Source: Pseudomonas fragi (GTDB lineage: Bacteria > Pseudomonadota > Gammaproteobacteria > Pseudomonadales > Pseudomonadaceae). Taken from it: a DNA stretch of 64,000 nt. Below are positions 1 to 9,234 of the stretch, one piece after another. A model generated the notes under the pieces. It was given only the letters and a program-made list of their open reading frames with translations, searched no databases and had not been told where the DNA came from. The stretch is taken from the NCBI RefSeq assembly GCF_025426255.1, contig NZ_CP104861.1:3224001-3288000 (forward strand). The letters run 5' to 3'. Both the position numbers and the translations under genes were made by a program. Every line of letters begins with the position of its first letter. Position 1 is the stretch's first letter.

Positions 1-659
1 AGGCGGGTTCGGTCCGTAGCCTGCACCAAGATACCGGCGTTGAAACCAAGCGCAGTGTCGTCACCCGTGCTTTTGAGTTTTCCGTCATTACGACCGGGGC
101 TAAGCGGATTGAGCACCATACCCGTCAGCTCACCACTGATGTGATTGATGGTCGGACCGAACCCAATCGATACTTTATCGTTGAAGGCAAAGCTGATGGT
201 GGGCTGGAACGTGAGGGTCGTGACCTCGCTTTTGTTGGCGTAGTAGCGCCCGGCGAAACCGCTGCCATAGTCAGTCATCAGACCAAAAGGCACATAAAAA
301 CCCACACCGAACGCCCAATGCTCATCGATGGGTTTGACGTAATACCCCATCGGTACGGTAGTGGTGGGCACCATGTCGCCGTCTTCCTGGCCGCCGAATG
401 TACTCCGGGTGTGGCTGATGTCGGACTTGGCGAACAGAGTCGCTGCTCCCACGCTGACCTGCTCTCTTTTCAAACGAGACATGCCCGCCGGATTACCGAA
501 GACCGTACTCGCGTCTTCAGCGGCGGAAGAGCGACCGGCAAACCCAGCCCCCATTCCACTGATGCTTTGTTCGTTGAGCGCGAAGCCGCTTGCAAAAGCG
601 CTTGAAGATGCGAGCACAACAGCAATGCCAAATGGGGTCTTGAGCGCTATTTTTTTCAT
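1..659 (-). CDS. FadL/OmpP1/TodX-family outer membrane transport protein (partial)
   Basis: This is the N-terminal 219 residues of an outer membrane beta-barrel that admits long-chain fatty acids or other hydrophobic compounds; the 3' end lies beyond the left edge. The translation starts with a signal peptide (MKKIALKTPFGIAVVLA, then an AFA-type cleavage site). It is followed by the FadL-typical segment with an NPAGM motif near residue 58 and repeated aromatic beta-strand patterns. The start was chosen at the ATG (complement of 657-659) that opens the signal peptide. It points away from the TetR gene upstream, which may be its regulator, but the sequence does not prove this. The substrate cannot be deduced. 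Confidence 0.9.
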   Translation of the reverse strand, partial: MKKIALKTPFGIAVVLASSSAFASGFALNEQSISGMGAGFAGRSSAAEDASTVFGNPAGMSRLKREQVSVGAATLFAKSDISHTRSTFGGQEDGDMVPTTTVPMGYYVKPIDEHWAFGVGFYVPFGLMTDYGSGFAGRYYANKSEVTTLTFQPTISFAFNDKVSIGFGPTINHISGELTGMVLNPLSPGRNDGKLKSTGDDTALGFNAGILVQATDRTR

Positions 660-855
660 TGTTTGAACTCTATGGGTATCACTGAGATGAAGCATTAGAA
701 GCGGTGAACACCCATATTCATTCAAGTGACCAAATCAGTCAATGGTCACAAAACAAACAAATAAAATACCCTCCTACTGATAGAGAAGGGCTCAGTGAAA
801 AGCCGGCTGATGAGCTGTCGCTTACCCGGGTATGCAGTGAACCTTCAGCCGAAGA

Positions 856-1476
856 TCAAGGCATCAGGCTGCGCAAGATCAGGTTGCAGGTGAGCGTGGG
901 AGCCTCCTCGACGAAATCGAGGTTGTACTGCAGTAGCAAGGGGTTGACGAATGGTCGCAGGGCGAGATGTATCGCTTCAACTGTCTCGTCCAGCGGAGTC
1001 TTGCGTTCAAACTCGCCGATCTCTCGCCCTTCCCGCACGATTTGCAACACGAAGTGTTTGATACGTGCGTCATAGGCCTGTGAACTCGGCCAGCTTTCAG
1101 ACGCTGCAAACGCTGCTATGTCATAGAGTTTTCGGTCGTTGAAGAACAGATTCACGCCTGTGGCGATCACAGTTTTGACCAAGCGTCGAAAGCGCTCCGT
1201 CGGCGACAGGTTCTCTACATTGATAGCGTGTTCCACAGCCGCGACGATTTCTGCCAGGCAATTTGAGCAGATGGCTTCACCAATCGCCTGCTTGGAATCA
1301 AAAAATTTGTAGATGTAAGCCTTGGAGAAACCGATGGCCTTGGCCAGGTCGGAAACCGTAGTTTTACCGTAGCCGTATTGGCTGAAGTGCTGGTTGGCCG
1401 CCGCAACAATTTGATCGCGAATGTCGTGATCGGCCGGGCCACGGGAGCTGGGCGAAGATATTGATGGCTGCTTCAT
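856..1476 (-). CDS. TetR/AcrR-family transcriptional regulator
   Basis: A 206-residue DNA-binding repressor of the TetR family, expected to act as a cytoplasmic dimer. The N-terminal helix-turn-helix covers about residues 20-65 and contains the usual TTVSDLAKAIGFSKAYIYKFF pattern (core AIGFSKAYIYKFF). The C-terminal ligand domain is variable and gives no inducer. Length is normal for the family. The gene lies directly upstream of the FadL-type porin on the same strand, with about 200 bp between them, so the porin is a reasonable but unproven target. Confidence 0.88.
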   Translation of the reverse strand: MKQPSISSPSSRGPADHDIRDQIVAAANQHFSQYGYGKTTVSDLAKAIGFSKAYIYKFFDSKQAIGEAICSNCLAEIVAAVEHAINVENLSPTERFRRLVKTVIATGVNLFFNDRKLYDIAAFAASESWPSSQAYDARIKHFVLQIVREGREIGEFERKTPLDETVEAIHLALRPFVNPLLLQYNLDFVEEAPTLTCNLILRSLMP

Positions 1477-1611
1477 GGGGATAGCTTACTCACCCTGTCG
1501 AGGACTTACAAATTGTGACCTTTAGAGTACATAGTCATAAATCGAACTTTCTGGAACCACCGCAGTTCGGGATGAGAACGGGCTGACGCTTGAGTCATCG
1601 AACGGGTCGTA

Positions 1612-2022
1612 TCAGCGCTCAACACGTCCATCGTCGCTAACCCCACGTGGGTCCATGCCATTGACTTCGTGCTGGTGACGAAGCTCAGCCCAGTCGATGA
1701 GGGCTGTCATGGCCGGGCCGAGTGCATGGCCCAACGTTGTCAGCGCGTACTCCACCCGCGGAGGCACCTGCGGGTATACGGTGCGCAGAATAATGTCGTC
1801 TTGCTGAAGCCCTTTCAACTGCTGAATGAGCATTTTCTGCGTAACATCCGGAATGAGCCTTTCCAATTCAGAGAACCGAAGCGGCCGGCCTTTAGCGGCC
1901 ATCAGCTCATTGATAATCACAATTTTCCACTTACCCTCCAAAACACGAAGCGTAGCGTTGATTGCGGCCGACCAAGCCTGTCGCCGTAAAGGGTTGTCAC
2001 ACTCCCACTTGCGCTCCATCAA
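1612..2022 (-). CDS. HxlR-family winged-helix regulator
   Basis: A 136-residue MarR/HxlR-type winged-helix protein. The characteristic segment LEGKWKIVIINELM is followed by RFSELERLIPDVTQKMLIQQL and the wing RTVYPQVPPRVEYALT. HxlR proteins often sense electrophiles or redox state and control a divergent oxidoreductase. Here a divergent NADP-binding oxidoreductase starts about 100 bp away, so the 2023-2120 interval probably contains a shared regulated promoter. The usual N-terminal redox Cys-Pro is replaced by a Cys in ECDNPL, so redox sensing is uncertain. Confidence 0.87.
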   Translation of the reverse strand: MMERKWECDNPLRRQAWSAAINATLRVLEGKWKIVIINELMAAKGRPLRFSELERLIPDVTQKMLIQQLKGLQQDDIILRTVYPQVPPRVEYALTTLGHALGPAMTALIDWAELRHQHEVNGMDPRGVSDDGRVER

Positions 2023-2120
2023 TACTTACCTTTTGGTGGGTTACAGACAAAAACGTTGGTTCTTGCGACTACTACAGCATAAATCATAACGTATGCAGAC
2101 TTTGAATCCCTGGAGGCGTT

Positions 2121-2870
2121 ATGAAAATCGCAATCGTTGGTATTGGATCTATCGGCTCAACCCTAGCCCGCAAGCTTGTAAGCGCTGGTCACGAAGTCAG
2201 TGTGGCCAACTCTCGGGGAAAAGAGGCAGTAAGGGCTTTTTCCGCGGAAGTAGGGGCCGCTCCTTGCGACTTGAAAGATGTCTTCGACGGCGCCGATGCG
2301 GTGATTCTTGCCATCCCCCTACCGGCCATGACAGCTCTTCCCAAGAACCTGCTGGCTGTGTTGTCATCCTCGACTCCAGTGGTCGACACGAGCAACTACT
2401 ACCCAGGTTTGAGAGACGAGTGCATCGACGCTTTGGAAAATGGTCAGACAGAGAGCATCTGGGTTAGCGAGCAGCTTGGTCGACCGGTGATCAAGGCATT
2501 CAATAACATTCTGGCGTATTCGCTGGAGCATCTTAGTAAGCCAAAAGATGCGGAAAACCGCCTGGGAGTCGCTGTTGCCGGTGACGACGCAAACCATAAG
2601 CGCCTCGTAATGCAACTTGTCGATGCCGTTGGATTTGATCCAGTTGACGGTGGCCGTCTCGAGGCCTCATGGCGCCAGCAACCCTGCACACCAGCGTACT
2701 GCTGCGACTACACCGCAGATGAAATGACTCCCGCGTTAAATGCCGCCGTGAAGGGTGCCGCAGCTCAGAAACGCGAGGCGTACAACACACAAATCCTGAC
2801 CTTATTCGCCAAAAACCCTTCTCATAATGAGGTGGTTGAATTCAATCGAAACTTCAACGCGGCGGGCTGA
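2121..2870 (+). CDS. NADPH-dependent F420 reductase-like / NADP-binding oxidoreductase
   Basis: A 249-residue Rossmann-fold protein of the F420-dependent NADP oxidoreductase family. The dinucleotide-binding motif GIGSIGSTLARKL sits at residues 7-19 after the first beta strand. A second conserved strand, AVILAIPLPAM, and the segment VIKAFNNI near residue 124 fit this family. The ATG is preceded by a good ribosome-binding site (GGAGG). Pseudomonads mostly do not use F420, so many such proteins act on other carbonyl substrates with NADPH. Divergent from the HxlR regulator, which likely controls it. Confidence 0.82.
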   Translation: MKIAIVGIGSIGSTLARKLVSAGHEVSVANSRGKEAVRAFSAEVGAAPCDLKDVFDGADAVILAIPLPAMTALPKNLLAVLSSSTPVVDTSNYYPGLRDECIDALENGQTESIWVSEQLGRPVIKAFNNILAYSLEHLSKPKDAENRLGVAVAGDDANHKRLVMQLVDAVGFDPVDGGRLEASWRQQPCTPAYCCDYTADEMTPALNAAVKGAAAQKREAYNTQILTLFAKNPSHNEVVEFNRNFNAAG

Positions 2871-3126
2871 ACTCCTCGTTATTAATCCAACTAGCATCCA
2901 TGCTTTTTAAGCGGTTACAAGCAACTAATTTTATCAGCTATAACTAGCTTATAAAGCTCCACTGGCCATACACTTTCAACTAGCCACAACCGGTACCTTT
3001 GCGCATAGATAAACAGTTTCTTAAACACTAATCCTCGTTACACGCGCAATGTCATCCTTGAATGAGCGGATTATACGAATCTACGGTTTATTCCCAATGT
3101 TTGACTTAGTGCCTGAGACCTCTTAA

Positions 3127-3455
3127 ATGTAAGCCTGACAAGCCTGCAGAGCGATCAGTCCATGATCGCCTTCACCGGTAATTCCGATAACTCGTTGAGC
3201 ATGCACTGGGTCAAGTCGGGCTCTATGGGCGCCATGAACCACACCGCAGGTCAACAGTAGCAAGGCGATCACGCAGACGTGCCTGCTTCGTTTTCTCATC
3301 GGTAAGGGCTAGGTAATGGGCTTGGTCGCTGGCTGCCAGCCACTGCTCCAGGGCGAAGTGCTTGCCCTGCTCCGCCAGAATTTGCGCGGAGTTGAGATTG
3401 GCCAGATTTGTGCGTTCGGTTTGGTGGGCGGTTTCCTTGACCCCAAGGAGCGCCA
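3127..3455 (-). pseudogene. Rz/Rz1 spanin remnant of a collapsed prophage
   Basis: A decayed copy of the lysis gene found intact in order at 34660-35183. The Rz frame encodes the conserved run of residues around EQWLAASDQAHYLALTDEK, continuing through TKQARLRDRLAT. An overlapping ATG in the +1 frame would start the Rz1 lipoprotein. Relative to the 34.7 kb copy, an internal stretch of roughly 80 bp is missing after the Rz1 lipobox region, and the N-terminal part is cut off at about 3455 where integrase sequence begins. This copy is informative because it keeps the reading frame that is broken in the main prophage. Confidence 0.75.
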
Positions 3456-3928
3456 ATCAGAGTCGCGCTCTGCTGGTGGACATTTTCAATCATGCCGCGT
3501 CGAAGGGCTTGTGTCCGGACAACCCCGCATCGAGCACCATCAACCGTATCGAGAAGAAGCAACGAAAACGCCATACCGTGGAAGGCCTGAAGGCGGTCAG
3601 GGAGGTGGCACCACCCTGGCTGCGCAACGCCATCGACTTGGCACTGATCACTCTCAGCGGCGCTCCGACATCCTGGACATGCGCTTTGATGGCGTTCGGA
3701 TGGGTTCTTGTACCTGGTACAAAAGAAGACAGCCAAAGCCAGTGATACAGCGTGGATTCGTTTCAAGGTGACTGACGAACTGCAGACCGTCATTACCCGC
3801 TGCCAGGACAATATCGCTTCCCCCTTCTTGATTCATCGCAAGCCGCAACGACTGCTGCACAAGCAGGCGCAGACCAAAGAGCACTGGACGAAGGTTGAAG
3901 ATCGCTTTCTAAAGCGCACTTTTGTGAA
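3456..3928 (+). pseudogene. Tyrosine-integrase fragment with frameshifts
   Basis: A central part of a phage tyrosine recombinase, closely related to the copy at 23488-24084. The first frame covers NQSRALLVDIFNHAASKG to AIDLALIT. A missing G near 3651 (ctctcag instead of ctgctcag) shifts the frame, and another single-base loss near 3700 shifts it again before YLVQKKTAKASDTAW. The sequence stops matching after RFLKRTF at about 3928, where transposase-type sequence begins. The C-terminal catalytic His-Arg and Tyr region is absent, so it is dead. It is joined directly to the opposing lysis remnant. Confidence 0.8.
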
Positions 3929-3929
3929 G

Positions 3930-4222
3930 GCCTGCTATCGGCCCAGAGTGTGTAAAAAGGCCTTCGCGAATACTTGCCATTATTTCTGAGGATTTCATCG
4001 CAGGAACCGCCCATGAAGCGCTTTATCCAAGGTGAATACCGACGACTACGTCAGCGATACCAATCCGGTGAGCGCAGTCGACGTCTTTGTCGACGAAGTC
4101 TATCTGGTCAAACGGGGTTTTGAAGGCGTCATACCGGCAGAACTGGCCGGTCTGCTTAGCATCCCGCGATTCTCCTGAAGACCTACATCTACGGCTATCT
4201 GAACCGCATTCAGCTGGGCTGA
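3930..4222 (+). pseudogene. IS1182-type transposase N-terminal remnant
   Basis: Degenerate piece of an insertion sequence. An ATG near 4013 opens MKRFIQGE, followed in shifted frames by DDYVSDTNPVSAVDVFVDE, VKRGFEGVIPAELAG and KTYIYGYLNRIQ. These are the beginning of a transposase of the IS1182 type seen in pseudomonads, carrying small deletions. No C-terminal catalytic part remains. It interrupts the integrase fragment on its left. It is unrelated in detail to the longer IS1182-family copy at 16055-17675. Confidence 0.65.
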
Positions 4223-4227
4223 TAAAG

Positions 4228-4270
4228 CAACCCCACAATACTGCGGCTTTGCCGTAGCACTGTGGGGTTG
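4228..4270 (-). terminator. Hairpin terminator of the GMC dehydrogenase operon
   Basis: Long inverted repeat, CAACCCCACA...TGTGGGGTTG with an inner CTGCGGC/GCCGTAG stem. It lies 13 bases beyond the stop codon of the minus-strand GMC oxidoreductase gene. It may also stop readthrough from the decayed transposase on the plus strand. Confidence 0.7.
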
Positions 4271-4282
4271 GTATGACAGCGC

Positions 4283-6541
4283 CTACACAGTCCCGAAACG
4301 CACCTCCACCGACAGGCTGCCCAGGTTATCGCTCAGACCAGCTCCGTAATGCCCGTCCAGGTCGTCATTGATGCACAATTGCAACTCCCCCTGCTGAGCA
4401 CGCGGCAATTGCGCCTTATTACCGACCAGGAACGGCACGCCGCTGTTGCCGATACGCCCGATCAGCGCTCCTTCCGGTTGACCGGGCAAGGCATAGCCGG
4501 GCTTGGCTATCAACCCTGGGTTGCCCGCCGCGCTGACCATCCCGGTGGCCGGGTTAGCCGTCCACTGCCCACCGGTGCACATCGCCAGTTGCCAGTTCTG
4601 CCCGTTGACCTGTACGCCGGTGCCCTGCCAGGCTTGGTTGGCCTGTACCTGCACGGTACGCTTGAGTAGATCGCTGGCGACCACGTCGGCGGCCTGGAAG
4701 GTCAGCGCGGTGATGGTCAAGGTCGGGTTGGCGGTGCCGGTGGCGGGGAACACTCCGTCGCCGACCAGGAACAGGTTGGGGTGGTCCCAACTGCGCTGGT
4801 CCTTGTCCACCACCGACTTAGTGCGGTCCGAGCCCATGCGGTAGGTGCCCATCAGGTGGCCAGCGCCGAAGAACGCGTAGTTCTGGCCGTCGTAGTTGAA
4901 CACCGTTTGCGAGCCGAGCTCGATCTTAGGGTTCAGGTCGGTCAGTTCAGTGGCGCCCATGAGCTCGGTGATGATATGCGTGGCGGCCAGGCGCGCCTGC
5001 TTGAAGCCCTCCTTGGTGTAGTCGGACAGTTCGTAGGTTATCTGTGGCCGAGGCAGGCCCAAGCCGTCGGTGAACTCCATGGTCCTCTCCACCCGGCACA
5101 GCGCATTGTCGGGGTCTTTCTCTACCTGCTCGATCAAGAAGCCCAGACGGAACTGGCGGGTCAGCACGCTATTGAGCTGCTGCACCAGCATCTTGCCGGA
5201 CAGCGCCAGCTTGTTGGGGTTAGCGCCGCCGTTGTTGGTGCCGTCGATGAAATCGCAAACCGAGGTGTAGGGATCGTTCACCGACCAGTTCCAACCCTCG
5301 TTGCCGATCTCGATACGCCAGGCGGCACGCTGGCTGCGGAACGGGCCATCGCGCATGTCCTCGATCCCCGAGGTGGACAACGGCCCGCGGAATGGGAACA
5401 GCGGCTTGCCTTCGGGCATCAGGCCCCAGGCCAAATACACCGGGTGGTCGGCCAACGCCTGGCCGACTTGGCCGCTGCTGTTGGCGACCCCTTTAGGGCT
5501 GTTCGGACCGATGGAGTTGAGCAGCAGCTTCGGGGTTTCGATCGCGTGGGCGGCGATCACGTAGCGCTTCCCCTGGGCCGTGCCGTTCTGGCGCGGGCCA
5601 TTGTTCTGGTACTGGATGAAATCGATACCCGTGACCCCATTGCTATCGACCTGCACCTGGCTCGCCACGGCCTGGTAGAGGATGCGCACGTTGCCGGTAT
5701 CCAGTGCCTTGGCCATGGTCACGGTGGCATCGTACTTAGCTTGGATCGGGCAGATCGGCGTGCAGCTGGTGTTGCCGGCGCACACCCGGCGGCCGTTGTC
5801 GCTCTGCGAATTGCGCCCGGCCGGGGTCTGCCGGACGTTGAGGGTGACACCTGGGTACGGCTTGCCATCGGGCGCCTTCTCCGGGCTCTGGTACACCGTG
5901 CCCGTGACGTTCTTGCCCAGGCCCTGGTCGACCAACGACATCGGGATGCCGTGCATGCTGTATTCATAGCTCTGCGGGAAGGTCACGCCCAGGTAGGTCT
6001 GCGAGGCGACATCGGCGGACACGCCCATCTCCTCCTCGGCGCGGCAGTAGGCGGTCTGCAGATCGTCGTAGCTGATCGGCCAGTCGACCCCGACGTTGTA
6101 CGCAGTGCGCATGCGAAAGTCGTTGGGCAACAGACGCAGGGCAGTGCCCATCCAGTGCCACATGGTGCCGCCGCCTACCCGCTCGTAGGTGCTGGCGAAC
6201 AGTTGCGGCCCCTTCTGTACCAAGTAGCTCTTCTGCACCTTGTTCGGGTCGGTGCTGCCGGCAGTGATCAAGTCCTGGATAGTCGCTCGCGGGGCGAACT
6301 GCGTGGCCGGGGTTTGCTCGGTCTGCTCCGGTGGGTATGGCGACTCGGGCGACTTGAGCACGGCGGTGTAGAAACGCTCCAGGTATTCGCTGCGGTTAGG
6401 CGGAATCGCCGGGCCCGACTCGAGCACCAGCACTTTCAGGCCGGCCAGGCCCAACTGATAGGCCATAACGCTGCCGGCCATGCCGGCGCCCACGACGATC
6501 ACATCGGCAGTTTCGATGTTCTGGGTTTGTAGATTGTTCAT
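4283..6541 (-). CDS. GMC-family FAD oxidoreductase with C-terminal LecA (PA-IL)-like lectin domain
   Basis: A 752-residue flavoprotein expected to oxidise a sugar or polyol and pass electrons to the cytochrome encoded in the same operon. The FAD Rossmann motif VGAGMAG is at residues 17-23. The GMC C-terminal motif (HLMGTYRMGSD, then NLFLVGDGVFPATGTANPT) lies before residue 620. A cysteine cluster, CAGNTSCTPIC, resembles the 3Fe-4S site of FAD-dependent sugar dehydrogenases. Residues about 635-752 align with P. aeruginosa LecA: GALIGRIGNSGVPF, and INDDLDGHYG where LecA has its calcium and galactose loop. The ATG at 6541 has a strong AGGAAGGG site and overlaps the upstream stop as ATGA. The oxidoreductase call is firm; the lectin call is from pattern matching by eye. 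Confidence 0.87.
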   Translation of the reverse strand: MNNLQTQNIETADVIVVGAGMAGSVMAYQLGLAGLKVLVLESGPAIPPNRSEYLERFYTAVLKSPESPYPPEQTEQTPATQFAPRATIQDLITAGSTDPNKVQKSYLVQKGPQLFASTYERVGGGTMWHWMGTALRLLPNDFRMRTAYNVGVDWPISYDDLQTAYCRAEEEMGVSADVASQTYLGVTFPQSYEYSMHGIPMSLVDQGLGKNVTGTVYQSPEKAPDGKPYPGVTLNVRQTPAGRNSQSDNGRRVCAGNTSCTPICPIQAKYDATVTMAKALDTGNVRILYQAVASQVQVDSNGVTGIDFIQYQNNGPRQNGTAQGKRYVIAAHAIETPKLLLNSIGPNSPKGVANSSGQVGQALADHPVYLAWGLMPEGKPLFPFRGPLSTSGIEDMRDGPFRSQRAAWRIEIGNEGWNWSVNDPYTSVCDFIDGTNNGGANPNKLALSGKMLVQQLNSVLTRQFRLGFLIEQVEKDPDNALCRVERTMEFTDGLGLPRPQITYELSDYTKEGFKQARLAATHIITELMGATELTDLNPKIELGSQTVFNYDGQNYAFFGAGHLMGTYRMGSDRTKSVVDKDQRSWDHPNLFLVGDGVFPATGTANPTLTITALTFQAADVVASDLLKRTVQVQANQAWQGTGVQVNGQNWQLAMCTGGQWTANPATGMVSAAGNPGLIAKPGYALPGQPEGALIGRIGNSGVPFLVGNKAQLPRAQQGELQLCINDDLDGHYGAGLSDNLGSLSVEVRFGTV

Positions 6542-7029
6542 GGCTGCTGCCCTTCCTTGGCGTCGACACCGGTGAATTGCTTGAGGGTCGGTGGCTGCTC
6601 GGCCCAGTAGCCGAAATGGTACTGGCTGTAGCCCATGGGGTGGGATTGGGCGATCTTCCACGCCCAGCTTTCCTTGTAGGCCTGGTCGGAGACTACGAGG
6701 GTGTCACCCGTGTGGGCGTTGTCTTGATCATAAGGCTGGTACCAACTGCCAAGCAGCCACAGCTTCATGATCGAGCGGGCGCCCTGGGCGATCTGCGGGT
6801 TCGAGTTGCCGAGCACGGCGCTGGCGATTTGCGCAGGCTGTTGGCTCTCGATGCTGGCGTACAGATCCAGCAGGTTGCTGAACGCTGCGGTGCCCATGCC
6901 TTGCTGGGCAGTGGTGAAGAACAGTGGCGGCAGGTTGATCGGGTCGACGGACGGCGCGAGCAGGTCGGCCGCAAGGCCGGTGAGTACGGCAGACAGGTCG
7001 ATGAAGTTCTGCAGGTTCGGGTCACTCAT
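6538..7029 (-). CDS. Small subunit of FAD-dependent sugar/sorbitol-type dehydrogenase
   Basis: A 163-residue protein resembling the small subunit of membrane-bound FAD dehydrogenases (fructose, sorbitol or gluconate type). It keeps the N-terminal FIDLSAVLTGL segment and the C-terminal SYQ/HPMGYSQYHFGYWAEQPP-like end. In related complexes this subunit assists export and assembly of the GMC subunit. No clear twin-arginine signal is visible, which is unusual. The ATG at 7029 was preferred over a longer reading because AAGGAG precedes it. It overlaps the GMC gene by 4 bp and starts 5 bp after the cytochrome gene ends. Confidence 0.72.
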   Translation of the reverse strand: MSDPNLQNFIDLSAVLTGLAADLLAPSVDPINLPPLFFTTAQQGMGTAAFSNLLDLYASIESQQPAQIASAVLGNSNPQIAQGARSIMKLWLLGSWYQPYDQDNAHTGDTLVVSDQAYKESWAWKIAQSHPMGYSQYHFGYWAEQPPTLKQFTGVDAKEGQQP

Positions 7030-7033
7030 GGCA

Positions 7034-8374
7034 TCACTCCTTGGCGCCGGTGGATTGGGCACGTTCAAGCAAGAAGGTGAAATCGGCGAAACTGGTGCGC
7101 GGGGACTGGGTCACCCGGGTGGTCGCGTTGTTGTGGCATTCCATGCAGCTTGACGAGGCCTGTGGCGTGGTGCCCTGGTTGAAGGTTTCCAGGGTGGCGT
7201 TGGCCAGAAAGGTCGGGGCAGGACTGCCCAGCGGGTTGGTCGGCGACGGCACTTGGCAATCGTTGGCCGGGTCGGTCGGCCACTGGGTGCTGATCAGCTG
7301 GTAGTTGGCCCAGACCGTGCCCTTGAGCGCGCCTTGCCACTGCGCGTTGAGCTGGTGGGTCGCGGCGGTGAGCGGGATTTCCCGCACGATCTGCGAGGGT
7401 GTGGCTTTCTTCGACGGATCCCACGGCTGCACTGGCGGCTCGTTTACCGGGCGGTCGCTGGCCTGGGCGTCGTAGAATAGGTAGGGACCCTTGCGCTCGT
7501 TCATCGGCGTGGTCTTTTCCGGCACGTTGCGCACGTGCTCGAAGCTCGACCATACCCACTGCGGCGAGCTCTGGGTCTTGTGCACGATGTGCAGGCCGAC
7601 CAGCCCTACCTTCTGCGCGTCACACGACTCGGGGATCACCGCGCCCTTGTTCGGGTCGGCGTTGCCGGGGGTGTAGACCAAGGCGTCGACGGCGTGGAAG
7701 TCTTGCGGGTTGTCGTTGTCGCCGAGTACCTTCCAGGCCGACTTGACCATGATCGCGCCGACCTGCTGGGCCTTCTGCGAGCCGCAGGAGAAGGCGATGC
7801 GGTTGTCAGCCTTGGTGAAGAAAGCCTGCTGGCCTTCCTTGCTGTAGAGGTCATTGCTGACGATGTCGTCGAACATCGGCTGGTTGATCATGATCGCGTT
7901 GCGCGTGTAGGCGCCGTTCTGGTCCACCAGTGGGCCGGTCTTGAACGGCTGGATGAATTCATCGAGCACACCGGCAACCTTGCCCATCTGTTGCAGTACG
8001 GGCAGGTCACCCTTGCCTTGGCAGGCGGAGGGTAGCGGCGCCTTCTGGTTCCAGGCGACCGGCTTCTGGCCTTTGGGCAGGAAAACCTCGTAGCTCTCCT
8101 TCCACGTCTCCCAAACTGTCTGCCCCGGCGCGCCAATCTTCGCCGAGGTGTTGGCGCTGCCGTCGGCGCTTGCGGGCCAGTTCAGGGCGACGAAGGTCTG
8201 CCACGAAAGCACGTCGAAATCGTGTTGCAGGTTGTCCAGAGTAAAGGGGGGGTTGGCGGTGACATCGAAGGGAATCGCAGGTGACAGCACCGGTGGGCTG
8301 GCCGCATCGGCCATGACGAGCGCGCTGGTGAAGCTTGCACCCAAACACGCCAACCGCTTCAAGGTTATTATCAT
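7034..8374 (-). CDS. Exported single-heme c-type cytochrome protein of the dehydrogenase operon
   Basis: A 446-residue protein and first gene of the three-gene operon. The N-terminus has a signal peptide (about residues 1-24). One heme-binding CxxCH motif, SCMECHNN, lies close to the C-terminus near residue 413. The rest has no domain I can name. The likely role is periplasmic electron acceptor for the FAD subunit. The ATG is preceded by GAGGAG. The position of a single heme motif at the C-terminal end of a large protein is unlike the three-heme subunits of classical gluconate or fructose dehydrogenases. Confidence 0.75.
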   Translation of the reverse strand: MIITLKRLACLGASFTSALVMADAASPPVLSPAIPFDVTANPPFTLDNLQHDFDVLSWQTFVALNWPASADGSANTSAKIGAPGQTVWETWKESYEVFLPKGQKPVAWNQKAPLPSACQGKGDLPVLQQMGKVAGVLDEFIQPFKTGPLVDQNGAYTRNAIMINQPMFDDIVSNDLYSKEGQQAFFTKADNRIAFSCGSQKAQQVGAIMVKSAWKVLGDNDNPQDFHAVDALVYTPGNADPNKGAVIPESCDAQKVGLVGLHIVHKTQSSPQWVWSSFEHVRNVPEKTTPMNERKGPYLFYDAQASDRPVNEPPVQPWDPSKKATPSQIVREIPLTAATHQLNAQWQGALKGTVWANYQLISTQWPTDPANDCQVPSPTNPLGSPAPTFLANATLETFNQGTTPQASSSCMECHNNATTRVTQSPRTSFADFTFLLERAQSTGAKE

Positions 8375-8870
8375 TATCGTCTCCTCAGCAGATAAAGCGT
8401 CGGGACGATGAGTGCTGGCCCTTCATGGACCGAATGTTCAGCGTTGTCCCTGACGCTAAGCTGCAGGCTAGCCGTTGCGTCAGCCCCCTCATAAATACCT
8501 GACTAACGGTAGGGATAAGCAGGGATCGTCGGACAGCGGCAGACGCTCTCTGGTGGCCAAGGTGTTGACGGCAACTGGCGATGTTGAGACGGTGTAGACC
8601 ATCCTTGGTCATTCCTGCCTTGACCACAGCAAGCCCTGTTTGACTGTCGATTAAGCAACGATTCGTCGGGCATTTGAAGTTGCGTTGTAGTCACGCAGAA
8701 GCGCATTTAGTTAGAACTGTTGAACATCGTTGGTTATCTGTTCGGCAGTCATCCGTTACGCCAATGCATCAAGCGTTGCAGCCAGGACGAAGTGACAGCG
8801 AAAGCATCACGCAATTCGTAGATCACACAAGCCACACCGTACACATCGGCACTGGCTGACAGCGCAGCGG
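8375..8870. other. Intergenic region without recognised gene
   Basis: Promoter side of the dehydrogenase operon. Short open frames on both strands have no recognisable domain, no good ribosome-binding site and no codon pattern like the neighbours. It probably contains decayed mobile DNA adjacent to the IS3 scar. Confidence 0.5.
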
Positions 8871-9060
8871 CGCAGGGCCGATTCGCCAACTCCGAGCGAG
8901 CTACCAGCTTCGATGAAACTGTAATTCTGCTTGAGTACGAGGTCGGCAGCCTCGCGTTTGAATTCAGCGGAAAAGGAACGGCGTTGTTTGGTCATCTGAC
9001 ACCTCGATCTGGCGAGCATTCACGCCTAAATGGGTGTCCGGTTTCATTAGACCACTACAC
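8871..9060 (-). pseudogene. IS3-family OrfA remnant with one terminal repeat
   Basis: The ATG at 8995 opens MTKQRRSFSAEFKREAADLV, then a helix-turn-helix (SFIEAGSSLGVGESALRR) typical of IS3-family OrfA. The match ends at about 8871. Upstream, 9030-9060 contains the element's terminal-repeat-like end (gtccggtttcattagacc). OrfB is absent, so only the left end of the element is left. Confidence 0.75.
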
Positions 9061-9234
9061 ATCTACCCTGATGCGGGTCATTGGGGCATCTTTCAGTTTA
9101 ATTCCGACTTCGTACCCACCGCGCTAACCTTCCTTGCCCGTTAATGCACTAAAGGTGTCGAGAGAGTTCCGCAATGAAAGCCTTCTGGTAATTCAGAAAG
9201 ACCCTGGGGACGAGATCATTGAACCTCTCGTACC

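Noticed and set aside
4781..6532. 583-codon open frame on the plus strand, antisense to the GMC oxidoreductase
   Set aside because: It mirrors the GC-rich codons of the real gene, has no domain and no ribosome-binding site. The opposite strand has clear FAD and GMC motifs.
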